Assembly (NCBI GenBank): GCA_024236195.1 | Contig: JACKKZ010000008.1 | Location: 1 to 64,000, forward strand | Direction: 5' to 3' | DNA from: Sphingomonadaceae bacterium | Lineage (GTDB): Bacteria; Pseudomonadota; Alphaproteobacteria; Sphingomonadales; Sphingomonadaceae | DNA length: 64,000 nt | Part shown: positions 1 through 8,587 of the stretch, piece by piece | Position numbering within the stretch: the stretch's first letter is position 1 | How the letters are laid out: each line of letters opens with the position of its first letter | Made by a program: the position numbers and the translations under genes | The notes under the pieces: model-generated | Seen by the model: the letters and a program-made list of their open reading frames with translations, nothing else | Database searches by the model: none | What the model was told of the DNA's origin: nothing

Positions 1-481
1 CCGGCAGCTTGCGCCACAGCACCGGGCTGAGCGTGAAGCCGAACAGATAGTCCAGCGCGCGGCGGGCGAGATAAGCGTCGATCAGATCGGTATCGAGCCC
101 GCGCGGCTTGCCCATCGCCTCGGTTACTGCCGCCTTGGTGATGGCGTTGAAGGTTACGCGATCAACCTCTTTGGGCAGCGCGCGGCGCTTGGCCAGCAAT
201 TCCTGCACATGCCAGCTGATTGCTTCACCCTCGCGGTCAGGGTCAGTCGCGAGCACGAGCCGGTCAGCCTTCTTCGCCGCATCGGCGATTTCCTTAAACC
301 GGCTCTGCTTGTCGCGATACAGCTCCCAGTCCATCGCGAAATCCTCGTCCGGGCGGACGCTGCCATCCTTGGGCGGCAGGTCACGGACATGGCCATAGGA
401 TGCGAGAACCTTGAAGTCCTTGCCCAGATATTTCTCGATGGTTTTCGCCTTGGCCGGCGATTCAACGATGACAAGTTGCAT
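1..481 (-). CDS. topA: DNA topoisomerase I, N-terminal part (cut by window edge)
   Basis: Type IA topoisomerase, which relaxes negatively supercoiled DNA through a single-strand break. The 160 visible codons open with MQLVIVESPAKAKTIEKYLG, the canonical start of the TOPRIM domain, and contain the TOPRIM acidic motif DPDREGEAISWH near residue 105. The frame is open to the left window edge, so the catalytic Tyr and zinc-finger or C-terminal domains lie outside. The ATG at 479-481 is chosen because the family begins directly at this motif. It lies downstream of dprA and one unknown gene on the same strand, a common dprA-topA neighbourhood. Confidence 0.95.
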   Translation of the reverse strand, partial: MQLVIVESPAKAKTIEKYLGKDFKVLASYGHVRDLPPKDGSVRPDEDFAMDWELYRDKQSRFKEIADAAKKADRLVLATDPDREGEAISWHVQELLAKRRALPKEVDRVTFNAITKAAVTEAMGKPRGLDTDLIDAYLARRALDYLFGFTLSPVLWRKLP

Positions 482-552
482 TTTGTTTTTCTGATGCCCT
501 TACGCGTATACGTGTACGTACGCGCGAAAGTGGGGACGCTCCGCACATCTCG

Positions 553-1140
553 TCAAGAAGGATTGTCGATATTTGTTTCATTGAGAACTGAGCTAACGAA
601 TGCATGAGTCGCCTCTTCCAGAGGTTCGTTAGGAAATAAAAACGAAAACGCGCTGATTGCATGCATTAGCGCCTCACGCGGCCGAAGCTCGCGCTCGTTC
701 AACAAACCATCGGGATCCCGGTCGCCATGTTTCATAAAATTGAATGGGGCAGAGATGTGGCGCATGGCCTTGGCCTCAATTTTACCAGACATATTGATCA
801 CAACGTCATCCGGCGACGACACCTGACCGTTACGAATTGCATCCTCGATCTGCTGCACAGCTTTCTCGACCTCAGGATCGTCGGGTAGGTCAGCTACGGC
901 TAGCCGATTCTCGACGCGTGCAATGGCTTGCTCAAATAGTGCAGACGCGAAAACTCGCGATCCATAATTCGGCCCACGGACTGCCACCAACTCCCGTAGC
1001 AAGTTCGATGCAGACGCTGCAATCGCATGGATTGCAAGCGGATCAATCCCTGCTTCGATCATTGAAACAGCAGAGTTTATTAACCGGATAGCCACAGCCT
1101 GCTTGGTTAAGAGGACTTGGTCCAAGTCTTCATCCGACAT
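553..1140 (-). CDS. hypothetical protein between dprA and topA
   Basis: I do not recognise this 195-residue protein. It is acidic, soluble-looking and mostly helical by composition, with no signal peptide, membrane segment or known catalytic motif that I can see. It lies ten bases after the dprA stop and about 70 bases before topA on the same strand. Its base composition is visibly less GC-rich than topA or dprA, and it sits between two genes that are usually direct neighbours, which suggests an insertion. The region from 482 to 552 holds nothing I can identify. Reality of the gene is supported by its length without a competing reading frame; function is unknown. Confidence 0.6.
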   Translation of the reverse strand: MSDEDLDQVLLTKQAVAIRLINSAVSMIEAGIDPLAIHAIAASASNLLRELVAVRGPNYGSRVFASALFEQAIARVENRLAVADLPDDPEVEKAVQQIEDAIRNGQVSSPDDVVINMSGKIEAKAMRHISAPFNFMKHGDRDPDGLLNERELRPREALMHAISAFSFLFPNEPLEEATHAFVSSVLNETNIDNPS

Positions 1141-1149
1141 ACCTTCCCC

Positions 1150-2259
1150 CTATTCCCCCAAGCTCACCCGCCCGCCAGCATGGCGCACCAGCCTGCCGAC
1201 AATTTCCAGCTCCAGCAGCGCCAGTTGCACACTCGCCGCGCTTTCGCCGGACTGGCGGATCAGTTCGTCCACGGCAATCGGCGCAGTGGTGAGCAGGCTG
1301 GCAATATCCGCAGGCTCGGCACTGTCGAGCGCGTCTTCGCCTGCGTCCCATCCGGGGGCGAGCGGTTCGCGGAAGGTCGAGCGCGGGGTACCGTCAAAGC
1401 TGCTCAGCAATTCGACCACATCCTCCACCGCCTGCACCAGCACGGCCCCTTCTCGGATTAGCTGGTTGCAGCCTTGCGAGCGGGCGTCGAGCGGGCTACC
1501 GGGAATGGCCATTACTTCCCGGCCCGCTTCGCCCGCCAGCCTCGCGGTGATGAGCGAGCCGGATTTGGGCGCAGCCTCCACCACCAGCGTTCCGGCAGAA
1601 AGGCCCGCAATGATACGGTTGCGGCTGGGGAAGTGGCTGCCGCGTGGCTCCGTGCCGGGGGGCTGTTCAGCCAGCAACAACCCCTCATTCGCAATCCGCT
1701 CCTGCAAATCGGCATGTTGCAGGGGATAGGCGATGTCGATCCCGCTGGCGATCACGCCGACGGTCGCCGGGAAAGCTCCTTCATGCGCAGCGCCATCAAT
1801 CCCGCGCGCAAGACCGCTCACGACAGTGAATCCGCTTCAGCCCCAGCCCGGCGGCAAATTCCAGCGCGCGATCTTCACTGCCGCCGCGCTGGCGATACGC
1901 GCGCCGACCATGGCGACGCAGGAGGCGCAGCAAGCGACATCACTGACAGGTCAGGATCGGCGGCGCTGTCAACTCGGCGAGCAGCGCGGGATAGTCAGAG
2001 GATCGTGAAAGAGGTAGCGCGCTCCGCGCCGCCGCGCACCACAACCACTTCGCTCAATCTTGTCACCGGCGCGGCGCGATAAAACCCTCCCCGCTTGGCG
2101 AGATCAGGCGCCCTCCAGCGATGACCTGCGCAGAGCCGAAGCGGCGCAACAGCTGGGCATAGGAGACCGGCCCGATATTCGGGCTGCAGAGCAAACCCAA
2201 TATCCGGGCGAAGAGCCTCTTCCTGCGTCAGCGCATGACGCTCCACCAGCGTCGCTCAT
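1150..2259 (-). pseudogene. dprA: DNA-processing protein DprA, 5' half frameshifted
   Basis: DprA binds single-stranded DNA and loads RecA during natural transformation. Codons from about 1821 down to 1150 read cleanly through the Rossmann-fold region (SGLARGIDGAAHEGAF, GVIASGIDIAYP, FPSRNRIIAGLS, SGSLITARLA) and a C-terminal winged-helix-like region. Upstream, recognisable DprA pieces such as LTQEEAL and SPNIGPVSYAQLLRRFGSA fall in different frames, so several single-base indels separate the start at about 2259 (ATG preceded by GGGAAGAA) from the intact part. It lies 26 bases after plsY. Because the neighbouring plsY, murI and hemA are damaged in the same way, sequence error is more likely than true loss, although dprA itself is dispensable. 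Confidence 0.8.
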
Positions 2260-2285
2260 TTCTTCCCGCACCGGCTTTCGGTTCT

Positions 2286-2884
2286 TCAGTCAACGCGCAA
2301 GCGGGCAATGTACGCGATGGAGCCCTTTTGGCTCGCGATAACCAACACCGGCTTTTGGTGCAGGAAACTGGCACCGCGGCAGCGTGACTGGCACGATCAC
2401 TGCAGCCATCCCGGCCACCGAGCTGATCCGCTAAGCCCCAGCACCGCCAGCCGCCATCAGCGCAAGGCCAGCCCGATGGGTATGCGTTGCCAAAAGAAAC
2501 TACGCCCGCATTGGTCGCACGCCCTTGCGCCGCCAGACTTCAACCAGACGGGAAAAGCAGGTGCCCGTCCACGGCCCCATGGCATGCAGGGACCGGCTTC
2601 GCTGCCGCCAGCCAGGCAAGGCCTCAGCTGCGTAAACAGGCGCCAGCACCAGCTACACCCGCTACCCAACCCTTCCGCAAGGTCCAGCAGCAGGGGTGAG
2701 CGCAGCGAGCCATTTGCTGCCCGTGCGCAGCACACATTGGTGGCACCAATGCTGCCGCCGATGGAGCGCACATCGCCCTTGCGTCAGCAGGGGTGAGGAC
2801 CAGACCAAGGGGATGGGCCAAGTGCACATAGCCCATCAGGGCTGCGAGGGAGGATTCGGGAAACCATGGACAAGTCCCTATCAC
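2286..2884 (-). pseudogene. plsY: Glycerol-3-phosphate acyltransferase PlsY, frameshifted
   Basis: PlsY is an inner-membrane enzyme that acylates glycerol-3-phosphate with acyl-phosphate, the first step of phospholipid synthesis. Fragments in several frames match the family in order: SLAALMGYV, GLVLT, the signature RSIGGSIGATNV (normally SGNIGATNV), LLLDLAEG, FPVWLKSGGA, IPIGLALR, and a C-terminal KGSIAYIARLRVD ending in TGA at 2286-2288. No single frame runs the whole length, so several indels are present. The start is uncertain (a GTG near 2884). In other bacteria this gene is essential when it is the sole route, which argues that the breaks are sequence errors. It is divergent from murI. 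Confidence 0.75.
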
Positions 2885-2967
2885 CGCGCTTGCCCCCGCT
2901 TGTCGAAGGAGTAGCTTTGATTTAGGGCCGGTTGGACCACAAAATTTCAGGGCCAGTGTCCGCCCAG

Positions 2968-3777
2968 GTGCCCATTCCTTGGACGTCGATCCGCTTTACC
3001 GATCCTACTGTTCGATTCCGGCGTTGGCGATAGCATGACGAGCTGCGCAAGCTGCTGCCCGATGCGCCATTGATCTATACCACCGAACTGGCGGGCCTAT
3101 GGCACCAAGACAGAAGCCGAGATTGCCGCGCGCGCGTCGCCAGGCTGCTCCAGGCGAATGAAGCGAAGCGGTACAAGCCGCGCCTGATCTGCATTGCCTG
3201 CAACACCGCCAGCACCATAGCTGGGCATGGTGCGCGATGTTCACGAATACCCCGATTGTTAACCGTCGGCGCGATCAAGCCTGCCGCCACGACCCGGACC
3301 GGTACCCATCAGCCTGCTTTCGGCACCGCTGCCACGATCCGCCAGCGCTATGTCGACGAGTTGGGCAGATTCGCGCAAGGCCAAGCGACTGATCCACCAT
3401 GCTGCCCCAGCTGGTATGCTGCCGAGCTGAAACTGCGCGGCGGGAAGCCAGACCAGCGGTCTTTGTGGATGCGATAGCGGGCCTGCGCCAGCCAGCGGCG
3501 AAGACTATCGACACGATTGTGCTCGCCTGCACCCATTTCCAGTGATTGCAGGAAGAACTGAACGCTGCCTTTGGCGGCGACATTGAAACCCAATCCATGG
3601 TGCACAAAGGTATCATAGGGTTGTACTTCACAGGGCAGGGTACCGGAGCGGGCTGTGGCGGTGCTGACCGATCCGCCGATGCGGCGATACAGTCCATGTT
3701 GTTCGCTCCCTATGGGGATGCGCTGATATTGCCGCACTTTGGTTGCAGAGATCGCTCGCAAGATCGCGGTGGCATAA
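2968..3777 (+). pseudogene. murI: Glutamate racemase MurI, frameshifted
   Basis: MurI converts L-glutamate to D-glutamate for peptidoglycan. Pieces in different forward frames line up with the family: ILLFDSGVG (catalytic-loop start, normally DSGVGG), ELRKLLPDAPLIYT, YKPRLICIACNTAST (first catalytic Cys), GTAATIRQ, then DTIVLACTH (second catalytic Cys), LQEELNAAFGGD, LFAPYG, and EIARKIAVA followed by TAA at 3775-3777. At least six frame changes are needed to connect them. The start is unclear; GTG at 2968 is a candidate. The gene is normally essential, so this is most probably a sequence-quality problem. hemA follows about 60 bases later. Confidence 0.75.
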
Positions 3778-3838
3778 GTGTGAAGCGGCTAAATCGGCAG
3801 CCTGAACTCAGCCCACTGGGCGATGATGCGCGAACCTC

Positions 3839-5047
3839 GTGAATTACGACGAATGTTCGGCAGGGCGATTGACCGACTCCATGCAGAGGGTCGCACCGCG
3901 TGGAAATTCATCGACATCCTGCGTAACAAGGCATATGTCAATGCCCGTTGCTTCCACAGGCATAACGGGCCGAAGCCGTCACCGTGTGGTGCTCGAATGA
4001 TTATCTACGCCATGGGCCAGCCAGGGTGATCGCCGCCATGGAAGAGGCGCTACATGATGTCGGCGCGGGTTCAGCACGCGCAATATCGGCGGCAACACGC
4101 ACTACCATGTCAGGCTGGAAGAGGAGCTGGCCGATCTGCATGGCAAGGAAGGCGCGCTGCTGTTCACTTCAGGCTATGTCTCCGGGCAAGATGCGACGCT
4201 TTCCCTCGCCAAGCTGCTGCCGGGCTGCGTGATCTTCTCTGACCCAGATTGAACCGCCAGCATGATCGCGGGCATCCGCAATGCAGGGCACGAAAGCGTG
4301 TGTTCCGCCACAATGATGTGGAGCATCTTGAAGAATTGCTGGCCCGCCGAAGACCCAGCCACGCCAAAGCTGATTGCCTTTAGAAAGCGTTTATTCCATG
4401 GATTAGCGATGTCCGCTTCCGATCCCGTACGATCTGCGATCTGGCTGAAGTATAACGCGCTGACCTATATCGACGAGTTCACGCCGTGGGCATGGCGACA
4501 TGGCGGCGGCATTACCGAAGCGCGACCGAAGCCGCTGACGGTCGACATTATCGAAGGCACTTTGGGCAAAGCCTTTGGCGTCATGGGCGGCTATATCGCT
4601 GCCGACAAGCGGATCATCGACTGCATCCGTTCCTACGCCCCCGGCTTCATCTTCACCACCAGCCTCAGCCCGGTTCTGGTGGCCGGTGTGCTGGCCAGTG
4701 TGAAGCATCTGAAATCATCGAGCGTAGAGCGCGACGGGCAACAGGCAGCTGCCGCCACGCTCAAGGGGATGTTCCGCGATGCGGGCCTGCCAGTGATGGA
4801 CAGCACCACGCATATCGTCCCCCTGATGGTGGGCGACCCGGTCAAAGCAAAGCGGATCAGCGATATTCTGCTCGCCGAATACGGCGTCTATGTGCAGCCG
4901 ATCAACTTCCCAACCGTCCCCCGCGGCACGGAGCGCCTGCGCTTCACCCCCGGCCCGGCGCATACGGAAGACATGATGAAAGAACTGACCGAGGCGCTGG
5001 TCGAAATCTGGGACAGGATGGAGCTGGAACTGCGGCAGGCGGCGTAG
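3839..5047 (+). pseudogene. hemA: 5-aminolevulinate synthase, 5' part frameshifted
   Basis: ALAS condenses glycine and succinyl-CoA in the first committed step of tetrapyrrole synthesis in alphaproteobacteria, using PLP. From about 4550 to the stop the frame is clean and includes the PLP-lysine motif EGTLGKAFGVMGGYIA, YAPGFIFTTSLSP, and the C-terminal PTVPRGTERLRFTPGPAHT. Upstream, the expected pieces (AIDRLHAEGR, FIDILRNK, WCSNDYL, AAMEEALHDVGAGS, NIGGNTHYHV, ELEEELADLHGKEGALLFTSGYVS, EDPATPKLIAF, KYNALTYIDE) occur in three frames. A start at GTG 3839 followed by NYD fits the family. Length, about 400 codons, is normal. No other heme route is visible in this window, so I regard the breaks as errors. 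Confidence 0.85.
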
Positions 5048-5103
5048 TTGCAAAACGGCCAGGATGAGAAGTCGGATCAGGACAGACTAGATAGATCGGT
5101 GGA

Positions 5104-5307
5104 ATGCTCCCCCTCTCGAACACAGCTTTTGGAGTCTTCTCGCTCGTCTGGTTCTTGCTGATCGCAATAGTGCCGCGCCAAACGATCCTTATTTTGAGTT
5201 TTGGCCAGTCTCGAATAAGCGACAAGGGAGTACGAGCTCTTCGCTGGCTGGGCGGCTTCTTTGCAACTTGGTCGGCATTTCAGCTTTGCATGATGCTCCT
5301 GCGCTAG
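5104..5307 (+). CDS. small two-segment membrane protein
   Basis: A 67-residue protein with two hydrophobic stretches, about residues 7-32 and 44-66, separated by a short polar loop (SFGQSRISDKG), so probably a small inner-membrane hairpin. It follows hemA by 56 bases and ends just before a strong hairpin terminator. No family recognised. Short length and lack of homology recognition leave real doubt that it is expressed. Confidence 0.4.
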   Translation: MLPLSNTAFGVFSLVWFLLIAIVPRQTILILSFGQSRISDKGVRALRWLGGFFATWSAFQLCMMLLR

Positions 5308-5333
5308 TGGCGTCTCATCACTGGCCTTCAAAC

Positions 5334-5364
5334 AAAAAGCCCCGCCATCGCTGGCGGGGCTTTT
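5334..5364. terminator. bidirectional rho-independent terminator
   Basis: AAAAAGCCCCGCC, a six-base loop, then GGCGGGGCTTTT: a 12-bp stem with A/T tracts on both sides, lying between convergent hemA/small-protein and ornithine decarboxylase genes, so it can serve both strands. Confidence 0.85.
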
Positions 5365-5386
5365 CATTTAGCGGTGCCGTTTGCGC

Positions 5387-6613
5387 TCAGCGCAGGCTCA
5401 CCACATTGTCGCTTTCGCGCGGGTCGATGCGGTCGCCGCGATAGAGGCTGGCCATCGGCTCATCAGCGACATTTACCGGAACGGCATTGCCGAAGCCGTT
5501 AAAGCCGGTTTTCATCGCTGCGCCATAGGCGCCGAGCATGCCGATCTCGATGAAATCGCCCGCCTGAATGTCACCGGGCAGCAGGAAGGGGCCTTTCATG
5601 TAATCGGCATCGTCGCAGGTCGGGCCGTAGAAGGAGAACTCGGCCTCGCCTTCATAGAGGTCATCCTCCAGCGCCACGACCGGGAAACGCCAGTCCACAT
5701 GGGCCGCATCGAACAGCGCGCCATAGGCACCGTCATTGATGAACAGCTCTTCCCCGCGGCGCTTTTCCACGCGCACGATGAGCGAGCTATATTCCGCGCA
5801 CAGCGCCCGCCCCGGCTCACACCACAATTCGGCGTTGTAAGCGACGGGGAGATTTTCAAAGTGGCGGTGAATGACGCTGAAATAATCCTCCAGCGGCGGT
5901 GGTTCCATGCCCGGATAGACCGAGGGGAAGCCTCCGCCCACATCGATCATGTCGATCACCACGCTGGCATCGGCAATTGCCGCGCGCACACGCTCAAGCG
6001 CCTGCACATAGGCAAAGGGTGTCATCGCCTGGCTGCCGACATGGAAACATACGCCCAGCCAGTCCGCCTGCTGGCGAGTGGCCTGAAGCAGCGGCCCGGC
6101 ATCAGCGAGGTCCACGCCAAACTTGCTCGCCAGCGACAGCTCCGAATATTCCGAAGACACACGCAGGCGCACGCACAGGCGCAGGTCCGTTGCTGCCTCG
6201 CCTGCCTCATTGGTGCAGCCGCGCACGATCTTCTCCAGTTCCTCAACCGTGTCGAGGCTGAAAGTGCGCACTCCATGCTCGAAATAGGCTTCGCGGATGG
6301 CGCGTTCGGTCTTCACCGGGTGCATGAAGCACAGCACCGCATCGGGCAGCTCAGCGCGCACGAGACGCACCTCTGCGATAGACGCAACGTCATAATGGGT
6401 GATGCCGTTATCCCACAGGATCCGCACCAGATCAGGCGAGGGATTCGCCTTCACTGCATAGAGACTCTTGCCCGGAAACTTCTCGGCAAAGAAGCGGGCA
6501 GCGCGCGCCGCAGCATGCGGGCGGTTCAGAATGATCGGCTCGTCCGGAGCGAGATCGCGGACTACAGACCGGGCGTCAGGATAGATGTACAACTCAAGGG
6601 ACCCCCAAAACAT
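5387..6613 (-). CDS. ornithine decarboxylase (PLP fold III)
   Basis: Alanine-racemase-fold decarboxylase of the ornithine/DAP/arginine family, predicted to make putrescine from ornithine. The PLP lysine is K55 in LYAVKANP; glycine loop GGGFPSVYPG, the phosphate-binding WCEPGRALCAE, and the active-site Cys-Asp in FYGPTCDDADYM are all present; the CDDAD form is typical of ornithine/lysine decarboxylases rather than DAP decarboxylase. Length, 408 residues, is normal. ATG 6613 has no clear Shine-Dalgarno; a TTG seven codons later follows a GGGGG and is an alternative. It is downstream of the two carboxyspermidine genes on the same strand, so it probably supplies putrescine for them. The ornithine-versus-lysine preference cannot be settled by reading. 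Confidence 0.85.
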   Translation of the reverse strand: MFWGSLELYIYPDARSVVRDLAPDEPIILNRPHAAARAARFFAEKFPGKSLYAVKANPSPDLVRILWDNGITHYDVASIAEVRLVRAELPDAVLCFMHPVKTERAIREAYFEHGVRTFSLDTVEELEKIVRGCTNEAGEAATDLRLCVRLRVSSEYSELSLASKFGVDLADAGPLLQATRQQADWLGVCFHVGSQAMTPFAYVQALERVRAAIADASVVIDMIDVGGGFPSVYPGMEPPPLEDYFSVIHRHFENLPVAYNAELWCEPGRALCAEYSSLIVRVEKRRGEELFINDGAYGALFDAAHVDWRFPVVALEDDLYEGEAEFSFYGPTCDDADYMKGPFLLPGDIQAGDFIEIGMLGAYGAAMKTGFNGFGNAVPVNVADEPMASLYRGDRIDPRESDNVVSLR

Positions 6614-6672
6614 TTAAGTTTCGAACAAGGCTGCCTTGCGGTTAAGAGTCCCCTTGGGGCAGCGGAAGGGGC

Positions 6673-6700
6673 GCTATAAAACCAGCGAAATTAATCGCAA
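6673..6700 (-). promoter_or_regulatory. possible promoter before ornithine decarboxylase
   Basis: On the minus strand TTGCGA, a 16-base spacer and TATAGC lie about 60-90 bases before the decarboxylase start. The leader between (6614-6672) is GC-rich and can form short hairpins. Alphaproteobacterial ornithine decarboxylase genes often carry the speF leader RNA; I cannot confirm that here. Confidence 0.3.
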
Positions 6701-6784
6701 GTGAAAATTGCCTCTTGCGCAGACAATTATCGAGAATGGGAAAGGGTTCCGGAATGGCACCCTTCCCGCCCGCTGCTCCGGCGA

Positions 6785-7300
6785 TCACTCGCTGCCGGTC
6801 GCGCTTTCCATCGCCAGCGGATAGACATCCAGCAGGACGTTCACATTCTCGCGGATATTGGCCATGGTCACACCGTAATCCAGCACGACATAACGGGTGA
6901 AGCCGAGCGTACCCTCGCCTTCGAAATCGACCCAGGTGTTCAACGCCGCCTGCTCATAATTGGCCTTGGCGACGGTTTCATAGGTCACACCTTCGGGCAG
7001 GTCATAGCGCACCTGCATCATGATGCCCTGGCAGCCGGAAATCTCGCCCACATCACAGGCGGTGCCGATCAGCAGGTATTTGACTCCGTTCTGGTCCGCA
7101 GCGCGCAGGCTGCGATCCCCGTCCTCGCCATACAGGCCCTTCTTCTCGACTGTATGGCCGAGGGAAAGCACGATGGCCTCCAGGTCTGCCGTCTCGACCG
7201 ATTTCACCACCCGCTCCGGCTGGTAGGACTGGGCCGAAACCGACATCGGCAAGGCAACAGCGCCGATCACAAGGGCAGCGGCAAAGGCGAAACGGGTCAT
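6785..7300 (-). CDS. exported YbjN-domain protein
   Basis: A 171-residue protein with a clear signal peptide (MTRFAFAAALVIGAVALPMSVSA, cleavage after residue 23 or so) followed by a single domain resembling YbjN (PF10722), a sensory-domain family of unknown mechanism related to type III chaperone folds. Two cysteines (in GTACDVG and SGCQG) lie close together and could form a disulfide in the periplasm. ATG at 7298-7300 is chosen because it follows AAAGGATC and starts the signal peptide; a longer frame upstream to 7423 is not needed. It lies between ornithine decarboxylase and the carboxynorspermidine decarboxylase, but nothing in its sequence ties it to polyamines. Confidence 0.75.
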   Translation of the reverse strand: MTRFAFAAALVIGAVALPMSVSAQSYQPERVVKSVETADLEAIVLSLGHTVEKKGLYGEDGDRSLRAADQNGVKYLLIGTACDVGEISGCQGIMMQVRYDLPEGVTYETVAKANYEQAALNTWVDFEGEGTLGFTRYVVLDYGVTMANIRENVNVLLDVYPLAMESATGSE

Positions 7301-7388
7301 GTAGAGATCCTTTGATAACGGGCCGCACCTGCAGCCTTGATGCGCCATTGTCCCAATCCGGAGGGACAATGGCAAGACACAAAAGCTG

Positions 7389-8567
7389 TCAGGAAAGCCG
7401 GTCGCGGAAGGTTTCGTAGCCAAACTCTTTCACCAGCTCGAGCTGGTCGGTCTCGCTGTCCCACAAATAGATGCTGGGCAGCTGGACACCGTTGAAAGTG
7501 TTGGTCTTGACCATGGAATAATGCGCCTGATCAAGGAAAGCGAAGCGCTGCCCCGGCTCGCACGGCACCGGCAGGCGATAATCGCCGATCACGTCCCCTG
7601 CGAGGCAGGAGGGGCCGCCAAGGCGGACAGGGATATGCTCCTCGTCCTGCACCTCACCCAGCATCGCCGGGCGATAGGGCGCTTCGATCACATCGGGCAT
7701 GTGGCAGGTAGCGGAGATGTCCGTAACCGCGACCGGCATTTCGTTCCAGTGATGGTCGAGGATCGTGCCGACGAGGATACCAGCATCCAGCGCGACGGCC
7801 TCCCCCGGTTCGAGATAGACCTCAGCCCCGGTGTCTTCCTTCAAATCCTTGAGGAACTCGACCAGTTCCTCGCGCTCATAATCAGCACGAGTGATATGAT
7901 GCCCGCCACCAAGGTTGATCCATTTGATCTGGCCGAAATAGGGTTCCAGCACATCAAACAACCGGTCCCATGTGCGCTGCAGCGGCTCCAGCGTCTGTTC
8001 ACAGAGGTTGTGGACATGGATGCCATCCACCATCGCCATATGCTCTTCGGTCAGCTGGTCGAGCGGGAAACCCAGCCGCGAGCCCGGCGAGGACGGATCA
8101 TATTTCGCCACTTCGCCGGTCGGCACTTGCGGGTTGAGCCGCAGGCCGACATCGAAATCCTGCCCCTGCGCGCGGGCGTGTTCGAGGATCAATTGCGCGC
8201 GTTCCATCTGGCCGGGTGTGTTGAAGATGACATGGTCGGACAGGCGGCAGACTTCTTCCAGCTCTTCCGGCTTGTAGGCGGCGGAGTAGGTCGCGATTTC
8301 GCCATCGTAGAACTCGGACGCCAGCCGCGCTTCCCACAGGCCGGAGGTGCATACGCCATCGAGATATTCCCCGATGATCGGTGCGACCGAGAACATGGAA
8401 AACGCCTTGAGCGCGGCGAGGACCTTGATGTCGGCGGCATCGCGAATTTCCGCGAGCATTTGGAGGTTCGCGCGCAATTTCGCCGCGTCCACGACGAATG
8501 CGGGGCTATCGACGCGGGAAAGGTCGAAATGGGCAAATGCGCCCGGATCGCCGGCTTTGGTTTCCAT
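7389..8567 (-). CDS. nspC: carboxynorspermidine decarboxylase
   Basis: PLP fold-III decarboxylase that turns carboxy(nor)spermidine into (nor)spermidine in the alternative polyamine pathway. The PLP lysine is K54 in ALKAFSMF (the family has ALKAF where ornithine decarboxylases have AVKAN). Other family marks are CTSGLWEARLA, HVHNLCEQ, WINLGGGHHIT, YLEPGEAV, and the active-site GGPSCLAGDVIGDY. Length, 392 residues, is normal. ATG at 8567 is preferred over a TTG six codons earlier. It is downstream of the dehydrogenase, separated from it by the GxxExxY cassette. With putrescine as substrate the product would be spermidine; this is inference. Confidence 0.92.
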   Translation of the reverse strand: METKAGDPGAFAHFDLSRVDSPAFVVDAAKLRANLQMLAEIRDAADIKVLAALKAFSMFSVAPIIGEYLDGVCTSGLWEARLASEFYDGEIATYSAAYKPEELEEVCRLSDHVIFNTPGQMERAQLILEHARAQGQDFDVGLRLNPQVPTGEVAKYDPSSPGSRLGFPLDQLTEEHMAMVDGIHVHNLCEQTLEPLQRTWDRLFDVLEPYFGQIKWINLGGGHHITRADYEREELVEFLKDLKEDTGAEVYLEPGEAVALDAGILVGTILDHHWNEMPVAVTDISATCHMPDVIEAPYRPAMLGEVQDEEHIPVRLGGPSCLAGDVIGDYRLPVPCEPGQRFAFLDQAHYSMVKTNTFNGVQLPSIYLWDSETDQLELVKEFGYETFRDRLS

Positions 8568-8587
8568 CGTAGTGTTTAGCTCCAAAT

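Noticed and set aside
1150..4550. Genuine pseudogene island
   Set aside because: Essential genes are affected and the same damage pattern recurs in ffh; sequence error explains it better.
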